From Pseudomonadota bacterium (GTDB lineage: Bacteria > Pseudomonadota > Alphaproteobacteria > Thalassobaculales > Thalassobaculaceae): a DNA stretch of 12,670 nucleotides. The stretch covers positions 1-12,670 of the forward strand of contig JAQBUJ010000030.1 of NCBI GenBank assembly GCA_027623845.1, written 5' to 3'. Position numbers and translations under genes: made by a program. Shown here piece by piece: positions 6,901 through 12,670 of the stretch. The stretch's first letter is position 1. The number at the start of each line of letters is the position of its first letter. The notes beneath the pieces are model-generated. The model saw nothing but the letters and a program-made list of their open reading frames with translations. It had not been told where the DNA came from and searched no databases.

Positions 6901-8100
6901 GACGAATGCCGCGCTCCACAGAGCGGTCGACGCGATGATCCCAAACTCCCATCCACCCTCGGCGAGTGCGGTATAGGCCCGGGTCGCACCGGCGCCGATG
7001 ACCAACCCATAGAGCGCCACGGTCGCGCTGTCGGCGGTGAGCGATCCACCGGAATGCCCGAGGGTCGCCCGGGTCATCATCGCCAGCATCATGCTCCCCA
7101 TCAATCCGGCGCCGAACATGTGCACCGCCGCCATGTCCGGAACACGGTCCAAGGCATGGAGCGCTAGGGCGGCGAAACCGAGTGGAATCCATAGGAATCC
7201 CAGATGAAGAATCAGGACCAGCGGCTCGCTAAAAGTCCGCCACCCGGCCCAACGCAATAGCCTGATAATATTCAAGGCTGATGCTGCTGCGCCCAAACTT
7301 GCGACTAAACTTGCGCCGAAACCGGGGCCAAGCGCTAAGACGGGGGCGATATTCCAGGCCACCAGGGCAGCGAGGGTGGTTACCAGGGTGATGGCGTCAA
7401 GCTTATCAAACTCCGCCGGAAGACGGTCGGTAGCGCCTTGTTTTTTGAGCCAATTTCGGGTGAAGGCCGGCATCCCCAGGCCGCCGATGAGCGAGACCAA
7501 AAACACAAAAACCGACAGGCCGGCGCGGAACCCCGCTTCGGTTTCGACGGATGGCCAGAACCGATCCGCATGAACCATGCCATTAGCCAAGGTGAACAAT
7601 AGGACGGCCAGGACCGGTGGAAGGTTTCGCAGCTGTGGTTTTCGCACGATGTAACTGGCGACAACCGCTGTCAGGGCGGTTGGATACAGCAGATCGATCG
7701 CCGCCACCGCTCCAAGGCCGAATTCAGGCCCAACGAACATCGTCGCCCGCCCGGCGAGCCAGGCGAGGACCAAACCTGCCAGCACCCACGGTCTGGGTTC
7801 CGGCAGACCCGTCCAGTTCGGCACGGCGGTTAGCAGAAATCCCCCGAGAATAACGCCGCCGAAGCCGAAAATCATCGCGTGGGCATGCCAGAGGGACGGG
7901 GATAGGACAACCGGAAGCGGTATGTCCGCCAGGACAAAACCGGTCCAGAGCGGAACCGCGAGCGCCGCCCAGGCGGCTCCAAGCAGAAAGAATGGCTGGA
8001 ACGCGACGGCAAATAAAACCTGCGCGGTTTCTCGCATGGCTTTGCGGGCCGGGCAGTCCCGGCTCCCGTGGCCGACCACCGGATTCACCATCCCAGACAT
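6850..8100 (-). CDS. nnrS: NnrS family heme-copper membrane protein
   Basis: NnrS proteins are polytopic heme- and copper-containing inner-membrane proteins that help cells tolerate nitric oxide. In Rhodobacter the gene is under NnrR control. The 416-aa product is almost entirely hydrophobic, with about 12 helices. It carries family features such as VAFQPFFLLGAAWA near the N terminus (33-46), LWHAHAMIFGFGGVILGGFL (70-89), NGMVHADRFWP, and the C-terminal HMFGAGLMGSMMLAMMTRAT followed by LGHSGG. H72 and H74 are plausible metal ligands. The annotated ATG (8098-8100) has no strong ribosome-binding site. A start at M22 (MRETAQVLFAVAFQP) is also possible, since many family members begin close to that point. 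It is convergent with ccoS and overlaps it by 51 bp. An FNR-type box lies about 120 bp upstream. Confidence 0.93.
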   Translation of the reverse strand: MSGMVNPVVGHGSRDCPARKAMRETAQVLFAVAFQPFFLLGAAWAALAVPLWTGFVLADIPLPVVLSPSLWHAHAMIFGFGGVILGGFLLTAVPNWTGLPEPRPWVLAGLVLAWLAGRATMFVGPEFGLGAVAAIDLLYPTALTAVVASYIVRKPQLRNLPPVLAVLLFTLANGMVHADRFWPSVETEAGFRAGLSVFVFLVSLIGGLGMPAFTRNWLKKQGATDRLPAEFDKLDAITLVTTLAALVAWNIAPVLALGPGFGASLVASLGAAASALNIIRLLRWAGWRTFSEPLVLILHLGFLWIPLGFAALALHALDRVPDMAAVHMFGAGLMGSMMLAMMTRATLGHSGGSLTADSATVALYGLVIGAGATRAYTALAEGGWEFGIIASTALWSAAFVLFLLRYGPLLLGRKVN

Positions 8101-8217
8101 CCCCGCGCCACTTGATGGATGTTCACCTCATTTAACACGTGGAACATTATTGCGAATCCATCTCCAAAGGGTCGACAGCGGCGAGCCTGACGATGCGTCC
8201 CGTGGGGCGGTGTGTCC

Positions 8218-8231
8218 TTGATCTAGGTCAA
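8218..8231. promoter_or_regulatory. FNR/DNR/NnrR/FixK-type binding site
   Basis: The sequence TTGATCTAGGTCAA matches the TTGAT-N4-ATCAA consensus of the FNR/CRP-superfamily oxygen and NO regulators at 9 of 10 positions. It lies about 120 bp upstream of the nnrS start and about 150 bp upstream of the plus-strand gene. A class II site at -41.5 would put the nnrS transcript start near 8183, or a plus-strand start near 8266. The only good plus-strand -10 is much further away (8331), so nnrS is the likelier target. This also fits known NnrR control of nnrS in Rhodobacter. Which regulator binds cannot be told from the site. Confidence 0.75.
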
Positions 8232-8306
8232 GCCTGTCGATGTGGAGGGCTGTGCTGGATTTCGCGCCTCAAATTGCCTGACTTGGCCTGATGATCAGGT
8301 GATTGA

Positions 8307-8336
8307 TTGCTCGACTTTCGGTCAAGCGCTTACAAT
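8307..8336 (+). promoter_or_regulatory. candidate sigma70-type promoter for the dehydratase operon
   Basis: A -10-like TACAAT (8331-8336) lies 18 bases after a weak -35-like TTGCTC (8307-8312). The transcript would begin near 8343, about 40 bases before the GTG at 8382. The -10 is a good match and the -35 is only partial. Confidence 0.4.
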
Positions 8337-8381
8337 CACCGCCGAAGCACCTGCCCAAGATTTTGTAAGAGAGGGAGTCCC

Positions 8382-8867
8382 GTGGCTGACAGTCTCAAAA
8401 TGCCCGTCGAGGCGACACACATCATGATGTTCGCGCGGTCGATCGGGGACGACAATCCGATCTATCGCGACGCCGAAGCGGCGAAAGCGAACGAGGTCGG
8501 CCATATCATCGCGCCGCCGACCTTCCCGCGCGCCGTGGCGCAGTTCGACCCGCACTATCACCTGCGTGTAAAAAACGGTGAGAAATGGTTCGGATCAGGC
8601 AAGAATCCAACGGGTCTGGAAGAACCGGCGAAAAGCACCGGCGGCCTCCATGCCGAACAGCATTTTGAATATCACCGCCACCCCAAGCCCGGCGATGTGC
8701 TCACCGTCACAACCCGCGACGGCGAGCGTTGGGAAAAGGAGAGCAAACGCGCCGGCAAGTTGATGTTCTCCGAGACAATCCAGGAATTTCGGGATCAGAA
8801 CGGTGAACTCGTCGTGACTTCGCGCTCGATCGGGGTCAAGACCGAGCGACCGGTCGAGCAGGGTTGA
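8382..8867 (+). CDS. FAS1-like / MaoC N-terminal dehydratase-domain protein
   Basis: A 161-aa hot-dog-fold protein beginning MADSLKMPVEATHIMMFARS. It resembles the N-terminal (HadA-like, FAS1-like) half of MaoC-type enoyl hydratases/dehydratases. The motif region reads FARSIGDDNPIYRD (18-31). The Asp-Asn-Pro is kept, but the catalytic His of active hydratase-2 proteins (NPLHxD) is replaced by Tyr, so this half is probably non-catalytic and shapes the substrate tunnel. The GTG start at 8382 follows a GAGGGAG site (8371-8377). An open frame extends upstream to an ATG at 8307, but that overlaps the promoter region and adds no family-like sequence. The next gene follows 14 bases after the stop and encodes the catalytic-looking partner. 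The acyl substrate is unknown. Confidence 0.82.
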   Translation: MADSLKMPVEATHIMMFARSIGDDNPIYRDAEAAKANEVGHIIAPPTFPRAVAQFDPHYHLRVKNGEKWFGSGKNPTGLEEPAKSTGGLHAEQHFEYHRHPKPGDVLTVTTRDGERWEKESKRAGKLMFSETIQEFRDQNGELVVTSRSIGVKTERPVEQG

Positions 8868-8873
8868 GGGAGG
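8868..8873 (+). promoter_or_regulatory. ribosome-binding site of the MaoC gene
   Basis: GGGAGG ends 8 bases before the ATG at 8882. It favours this start over the in-frame ATG at 8864, which overlaps the previous stop and would place the Shine-Dalgarno sequence inside the coding region. Confidence 0.75.
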
Positions 8874-8881
8874 ACGGAACC

Positions 8882-9304
8882 ATGGCGTTAAGTGCAAGCA
8901 AGCTCGCTGTCGGCGACAAACATGAGGAGATCGTGGTCGACGATCTCACCCGCACCCAACTGGTGATGTATGCCGGTGCTTCCGGCGACTACAACCCACT
9001 GCACACTGACGATCTGTATTCCCGTGAGGTGGCCGGCTATCCTGGGGTTTTTGCCCATGGAATGCTGTCGATGGGCCTTACGGGCAAGATGCTGACCAAC
9101 TATGTCGGCGATGGCCGCTTGAAGAAATTCGGCGTTCGCTTCACCAATCAGGTTTGGCCGGGCGACACCCTGACCTCAAAGGCGACGATCGTCGCCATTC
9201 GCAACGAAAATGATGGTCCGGTCGTCGACTTGGCGTTGGAGACGGTGAACCAGGATGGCCAGACGGTGATCACCGGTTCGGCAACCGCACGGGCGGATCC
9301 GTGA
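8882..9304 (+). CDS. MaoC family (R)-hydratase/dehydratase
   Basis: A 140-aa single hot-dog protein with the hydratase-2 signature YAGASGDYNPLHTDD (30-44). D36 and H41 are the expected catalytic pair that adds water to, or removes it from, a 2-enoyl/3-hydroxyacyl thioester. AHGMLSMGLTGKML (59-72) is the conserved helix after the motif, and VRFTNQVWPGDTL is the usual hot-dog beta region. It follows the FAS1-like half by 14 bases with its own strong Shine-Dalgarno. Together they look like a split, HadAB-type heterodimer. The downstream LLM oxidoreductase starts 16 bases after its stop, so all three are probably co-transcribed. Whether the substrate is a fatty, branched, aromatic or steroid-derived acyl-CoA cannot be read from the sequence. 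Confidence 0.9.
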   Translation: MALSASKLAVGDKHEEIVVDDLTRTQLVMYAGASGDYNPLHTDDLYSREVAGYPGVFAHGMLSMGLTGKMLTNYVGDGRLKKFGVRFTNQVWPGDTLTSKATIVAIRNENDGPVVDLALETVNQDGQTVITGSATARADP

Positions 9305-9320
9305 GTTTGGAGAACGCCCG

Positions 9321-10373
9321 ATGAAACTCGGCTTGTCGATTGGCTATTCCGGGGCTGAGATGGACTTGCCGGTCGAGCGGGTCAAGACGGCGGAACGGCT
9401 CGGGTATGATTCGGTCTGGACCGCCGAGGCCTATGGGTCCGATGCGGTCACACCGTTGGCCTACCTGGCGGCGATCACCTCGCGGATTAAGCTTGGCACC
9501 GCGATCATGCAGGTCTCGGCCCGCACGCCGGCCAATGCCGCGATGTCCGCCGGCACCATCGACGCACTTGCCGGCGGTGGCCGGTTCATCGCCGGGATCG
9601 GTGTGTCGGGGCCGCAGATTGTCGAGGGATGGTACGGCCAGCCTTGGGGAAAACCCTATCATTGGCTGAAGGACTACACCGAGATCATGCGCAAGGTCTG
9701 GCGGCGTGAGGATGGTTTGGTCCATGACGGCAAGCAGATCGTCCTGCCGGCCGAGTCGGAAGGCTCATTGGGCGTTGGCAAACCGTTGAAGTCGATCCTG
9801 CACATGAATCCCGACATCCCGATATACTTCGGCGCCGGCAATGAGGCGACGGTGCGGCTCTGTGGTGAGATCGCCGATGGCTGGTTGCCGCTTGGTCTGG
9901 TTCCGGGCACGTTCGATGAATACCGGCCCTGGCTTGAGGAAGGTTTTCGGCGCGCCGGTGGTGGCAAGGGCTTTGATACGTTCGAGATCCAAGCAAGCGT
10001 CTTTGTCGATATCGACGACGATGTGCAGGCAGCCCTCGACCGTCTCAAGCCCCGCGAGGCGCTCTACATCGGCGGCATGGGCCACAAGGACAAGAACTAT
10101 CACAAGGACATGATGATCCGGCGCGGTTACGCCGATGCGGCCGAGCGCATTCAGGAATTATATCTTGCCGGCGCCAAGGCCGAGGCCGCCGCGGCGGTCC
10201 CGGACGAGTGGGTCGACGCCCGATCGCTCTGCGGTCCGCCGGCTCGCATTCGTCAGCGCTATGCGCCGTGGGAGGAATGTGGCGCGACCTCGCTTACCGT
10301 ACGCACCAATCAGGACGCGGCGGTACCACTGATGGCCGAGGCGGCGCGGCTGAACCCCCCTGTCTCGAGCTAA
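9321..10373 (+). CDS. LLM class (luciferase-like) flavin/F420-dependent oxidoreductase
   Basis: A 350-aa bacterial luciferase-like TIM-barrel protein. It starts MKLGLSIGYSGAEMDLPVER, with the family-typical barrel strand and ERLGYDSVWTAEAYGSDAVT (25-44). LGTAIMQVSARTPANAAMSA (58-77), the glycine-rich FIAGIGVSGPQIVEGWYGQP (89-108) and IPIYFGAGNEATVRLCGEIADGWLP follow. The wording of these motifs is closest to the F420-dependent subgroup seen in actinobacteria and some proteobacteria, but FMN/FMNH2 use cannot be excluded. The ATG is preceded by GGAG (9307-9310). Its place behind the two dehydratase genes suggests a redox step on the same acyl or alcohol substrate. It is complete and ends shortly before a convergent gene. 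Confidence 0.87.
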   Translation: MKLGLSIGYSGAEMDLPVERVKTAERLGYDSVWTAEAYGSDAVTPLAYLAAITSRIKLGTAIMQVSARTPANAAMSAGTIDALAGGGRFIAGIGVSGPQIVEGWYGQPWGKPYHWLKDYTEIMRKVWRREDGLVHDGKQIVLPAESEGSLGVGKPLKSILHMNPDIPIYFGAGNEATVRLCGEIADGWLPLGLVPGTFDEYRPWLEEGFRRAGGGKGFDTFEIQASVFVDIDDDVQAALDRLKPREALYIGGMGHKDKNYHKDMMIRRGYADAAERIQELYLAGAKAEAAAAVPDEWVDARSLCGPPARIRQRYAPWEECGATSLTVRTNQDAAVPLMAEAARLNPPVSS

Positions 10374-10424
10374 ACCGCCAACCCGTCTCGGATTAAAGTT
10401 TCGATCCGCCTGGGGGTTAAATCG
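10374..10424. terminator. possible weak convergent terminator
   Basis: The 51-bp gap between convergent genes can form a nested hairpin. AACCC (10380-10384) pairs with GGGTT (10414-10418), and inside it CGGAT (10389-10393) pairs with ATCCG (10404-10408). There is no T-tract on either strand, so terminator function is only a guess from position. Confidence 0.22.
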
Positions 10425-11300
10425 TCAGGTGGTGAAGGACCAGCTTTCCGGGATCAGCGAATAGCCGCCGGCCTCCTTGACGAGATGAGAGAAGCCCGGG
10501 AAATGCAGATGCATCCCGGCGATAAGCACGCCGTCGGCGGAGGTCATGTCGAAGGTTTTCCGGCGCGTCTCAATCGCGGCGGCGGGATCGGTATCAAAGA
10601 CCATGGTCACTTCCGGTCGGCGTACCTGAATGTCCGGCACATGGCAGATATCGCCCCAGATCAACAGCGATTCCCCAGCGGACTCGACCAAATAACCGGT
10701 ATGGCCGGGTGTATGGCCATGTAAAGGCATCGCGGTCACGTGTGGGAACACATCGCCGACCGCCGGCTTCAGCCGATCCATGTAGGGCGCCGCCTGGAAG
10801 CGGGCGCCCATAAAATAGCGCTCCTGCTGGCTGTCGTTGACCCGCGACATGGCGCCATCGTCGTGCCAGTGCTTGACGTCTTCTTCGGCGACGACGATTT
10901 CAGCGTTGGGGAAAAACCGCTCGCCGGTCGGGCTGGTCAAACCGTTCGAGTGATCCGGATGCATATGGGTCAGCAAAACCGTATCGATCTCAGAGCGGTC
11001 AACGCCGATCTTGGCCAATAGGGCCGGCAGATGGCCCAGGGTTGGCCCCATGGTGTCGCCGGATCCGGTATCGACCACCGCAATCCGACCGCCGGCCCGA
11101 ATCAGATAGCAATTGACGGTAATGCGAGGCGGCGAGACGCGAAAGTTGGACGTCAAAATCCCCTCGGCTTCGCCCGGCTCGATGGATTGAAGCGCCGCGA
11201 AGGGAGCATCGACATAGCCATCGGCGATAGCGGTAACCAGAACATCGCCGATGCGACGATGATAAAGGCCCGGAACCTGCGTGATTTCGGTATCTGTCAC
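10425..11300 (-). CDS. metallo-beta-lactamase-fold hydrolase
   Basis: A 291-aa MBL-fold protein, probably cytoplasmic as no signal peptide is visible. The dinuclear-metal motif THMHPDHSNG gives H112, H114, D116 and H117. Further ligands are H200 in LHGHTPGHTGYL, D217 in LIWGDICH, and a C-terminal histidine in GMHLHFPG (264-266). The N-terminal segment (ADGYVDAPF, then NCYLIRAGGRIAVVDTGSGD) is typical of the broad quorum-quenching-lactonase-like/hydrolase group, but the substrate cannot be assigned. The start is a GTG (11298-11300) preceded by a GGGG-containing purine stretch about 10 bases upstream. An ATG at 11308-11310 is in another frame. It is convergent with the LLM gene and divergent from the FAD oxidoreductase. 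Confidence 0.88.
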   Translation of the reverse strand: MTDTEITQVPGLYHRRIGDVLVTAIADGYVDAPFAALQSIEPGEAEGILTSNFRVSPPRITVNCYLIRAGGRIAVVDTGSGDTMGPTLGHLPALLAKIGVDRSEIDTVLLTHMHPDHSNGLTSPTGERFFPNAEIVVAEEDVKHWHDDGAMSRVNDSQQERYFMGARFQAAPYMDRLKPAVGDVFPHVTAMPLHGHTPGHTGYLVESAGESLLIWGDICHVPDIQVRRPEVTMVFDTDPAAAIETRRKTFDMTSADGVLIAGMHLHFPGFSHLVKEAGGYSLIPESWSFTT

Positions 11301-11381
11301 GGTTGATCATCCCCTGGGTTCGTATCGACAGCGCCGAACGGTAGCAATGTTCCGCCGCCGATGGAACTCGATTGCGCCCAC

Positions 11382-11461
11382 GCCTATCCCAGCCTGCGCC
11401 TATCCCAGCCTGCGCCTATCCCAGCCTGCGCCTATCCCAGCCTGCGCCTATCCCAGCCAGC
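11382..11461. repeat. 16-bp tandem repeat, five copies
   Basis: The unit GCCTATCCCAGCCTGC occurs four times without a mismatch (11382-11397, 11398-11413, 11414-11429, 11430-11445). A fifth copy (11446-11461) carries a single T-to-A change. The period is not a multiple of three and the array lies between divergent gene starts, so it is not a coding repeat. It could be a variable-number repeat or a cluster of binding sites. It has no spacers, so it is not a CRISPR array. Confidence 0.95.
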
Positions 11462-11487
11462 GCTAGTCTTGTGGTGTATCGCCCGGT

Positions 11488-11518
11488 TTGGTTTCATCGG
11501 ATACTGAGCGGCTATAGG
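11488..11518 (+). promoter_or_regulatory. tentative promoter for the FAD oxidoreductase gene
   Basis: A -35-like TTGGTT (11488-11493) and a -10-like TATAGG (11513-11518) are separated by 19 bases, ending about 20 bases before the ATG at 11539. Both are imperfect and the spacing is long. The rest of the 238-bp divergent gap (11301-11538) shows only the tandem repeat. Confidence 0.25.
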
Positions 11519-11538
11519 CGTGAGATGGTGACGGACGA

Positions 11539-12670
11539 ATGGTGGACTACGACGCGATCATCGTTGGCGGCGGTCATAACGGGCTGATCTGCGCGGCGTA
11601 TCTTGCCCGCGCCGGGCAGCGAACCTTGCTGCTGGAGCGCCGAGCGATCCTCGGCGGGGCCTGTGTCACTGAGGAGATCCCGGGCGCGCCGGGGCATTTG
11701 ATATCCACCGGCGCGGCCCAGCTCGGTAATCTAACACCTGCGATCATCGCCGATCTTGGTCTTGCCGGTTTCGGTTATGAAATGCTCTTGCCCGACCCGC
11801 TCTCGGTGTTCGCGCTTGGCGATGGCCGGCATCTGACCTTGTGGCGCGATGGCGAGCGGACGCTTGAGGAGATCCGCGGTTTTTCCGCAGCGGACGCCCG
11901 CGCCCTGCCGGCCTATCAAGCCGACTGTAACGCCTTTTGCGATGTGATAGAGCCGATGCTTGACGCGGATGAAGCGCCGTCGCTCGACGCGATCGAGGTC
12001 GCTTTTCGCGGGGCCGGGCGACGCGACCTGTTTCGTGATTTCATGCTCGGCAGCATCCACGATCTTCTTCGCAACCGCTTCGAGAACGAGGCGGTTCAGG
12101 CGGCGCTCGGTCTGACCGCCACCTTCGGAACCAATGCCGGGCCGCGGACCCCGGGCACGGCCTATGTCATGGCGCATCACCTCTTCGGTGGCACCACGGG
12201 AGTGCGGGGTCGAACCGGTTATGTAAAGGGTGGGATGGGTGGCCTGGCCGATGCCCTTGCCAGAGCCGCAGCGCATCATGGCGCTGTGTTGCGCACGGAT
12301 GTCGAAGTCGCGCGGATCATCATCCAAAAGGGCCGGGCCCGGGGTGTCGAGCTTGCCGATGGTCGGCGCATCGAGGCTTCAATGGTGATCTCCAACGCAG
12401 ACCCGCAGCGAACCTTCCACGGGCTGGTCGGCGAGAGCCACCTTTCGCCGGGTTTTAGCGCCACGATCAATAGCATCCAGATGCGGGGCCAGGCGCTCAA
12501 GGTCAATTGCGCCCTGGACCGGCTGCCGAAATTCACCGACCTGCCGCCTGAAATGACGCCGGCCCGGGTCACCATCTGCCCGAGCCTGGATTATGTTGAG
12601 GCAGCCTGGCAGCAGGCCAAGCAGGGTCAACTATCGCAAAACCCCTTCATGACCGTGCACATGCAATCTG
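11539..12670 (+). CDS. PYROXD2/phytoene-desaturase-like FAD-dependent oxidoreductase (3' end outside window)
   Basis: The open frame starts MVDYDAIIVGGGHNGLICAA and is still open at the window edge after 377 codons. The N-terminal Rossmann FAD motif GGGHNGLICAAYLARAG (10-26) is followed by LLLERRAILGGACVTEE, with the second glycine-rich contact. YVKGGMGGLADALARAA in the middle and ISNADPQRTF further on are typical of the COG1233 group (CrtI-like desaturases, PYROXD2 and related NAD(P)/FAD oxidoreductases). The HNG variant and TEEIPG wording point to the PYROXD2-like branch rather than to true carotenoid desaturases, and no other carotenoid gene is nearby. A weak GGTGA (11527-11531) precedes the ATG. 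The physiological substrate of this branch is not established. Family members are usually over 500 aa, so roughly a third is missing here. Confidence 0.87.
   Translation, partial: MVDYDAIIVGGGHNGLICAAYLARAGQRTLLLERRAILGGACVTEEIPGAPGHLISTGAAQLGNLTPAIIADLGLAGFGYEMLLPDPLSVFALGDGRHLTLWRDGERTLEEIRGFSAADARALPAYQADCNAFCDVIEPMLDADEAPSLDAIEVAFRGAGRRDLFRDFMLGSIHDLLRNRFENEAVQAALGLTATFGTNAGPRTPGTAYVMAHHLFGGTTGVRGRTGYVKGGMGGLADALARAAAHHGAVLRTDVEVARIIIQKGRARGVELADGRRIEASMVISNADPQRTFHGLVGESHLSPGFSATINSIQMRGQALKVNCALDRLPKFTDLPPEMTPARVTICPSLDYVEAAWQQAKQGQLSQNPFMTVHMQS

Larger units (their letters stand above)
8101..8381. other. 281-bp divergent intergenic region between nnrS and the dehydratase operon
   Basis: This gap separates the divergent starts of nnrS (minus) and the 8382 gene (plus). 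I see no ORF of credible coding character in it. It holds an FNR/DNR-like box at 8218-8231 and a sigma70-like promoter pointing to the plus strand at 8307-8336. Both are annotated separately. Confidence 0.7.

Noticed and set aside
8307..8381. Longer start for the FAS1-like dehydratase (ATG at 8307)
   Set aside because: The added residues look non-coding (Arg/Cys/Ser mix). They cover the putative promoter, and a Shine-Dalgarno site supports the GTG at 8382.
11382..11461. CRISPR array
   Set aside because: The 16-bp units are directly joined with no spacers, and no cas genes are nearby.
11281..11587. Short plus-strand frames running through the tandem repeat
   Set aside because: The 16-bp period shifts frame each unit. 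The translated CAYPS/RLSQPAPIPA repeats are a by-product of the DNA repeat, with no ribosome-binding site or homology.
11731..12327. 198-aa open frame on the minus strand
   Set aside because: It lies entirely antisense to the FAD oxidoreductase, which has clear family motifs. The translation shows no recognisable domain and is a typical GC-rich shadow frame.

Overview
The window is GC-rich DNA from a proteobacterium, most likely an alphaproteobacterium (Rhodospirillales-like). The inference rests on the CcoNOQP-GHIS protein features, the gene order and the codon usage, not on any rRNA. It falls into three parts.

(1) Positions 1-6900, plus strand: a tightly packed cbb3-type (high-affinity, microaerobic) cytochrome c oxidase cluster. 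It comprises the 3' end of ccoN, then ccoO, ccoQ (49 aa), ccoP, ccoG, ccoH, ccoI and ccoS. Gene junctions overlap or lie within about 30 bp, so one polycistronic unit is likely. CcoO and CcoP are the c-heme subunits. CcoG (Fe-S cupric reductase), CcoI (copper P-type ATPase), CcoH and CcoS supply copper and assemble the enzyme. CcoN is readable only from position 65. Upstream is an in-frame stop and a 56-bp near-perfect palindrome that is not CcoN sequence, so the catalytic subunit gene is either interrupted here or lies at a sequence or assembly junction.

(2) Positions 6850-8100, minus strand: nnrS, a heme-copper membrane protein of nitric oxide stress. It meets ccoS tail to tail with a 51-bp overlap. 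Upstream, at 8218-8231, is an FNR/DNR/NnrR-type box (TTGAT-N4-GTCAA) suitable for oxygen- or NO-responsive control. This neighbourhood therefore combines a low-oxygen oxidase with NO handling.

(3) Positions 8382-12670: metabolic genes. A plus-strand trio holds a FAS1-like/MaoC N-terminal half dehydratase, a MaoC hydratase carrying the catalytic Asp/His, and a luciferase-like (LLM, F420- or FMN-type) oxidoreductase. It looks like a small acyl-CoA or lipid-type catabolic module of unknown substrate. A minus-strand metallo-beta-lactamase-fold hydrolase follows (10425-11300). A PYROXD2/phytoene-desaturase-like FAD oxidoreductase starts at 11539 and runs off the window. The intergenic gap between these last two divergent genes carries five tandem copies of a 16-bp unit (11382-11461).

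No rRNA, tRNA, CRISPR array, phage gene or transposase gene was seen. I found no clearly undescribed system. The most unusual features are the palindrome abutting the broken ccoN, the 16-bp repeat array and the nnrS/cco arrangement.
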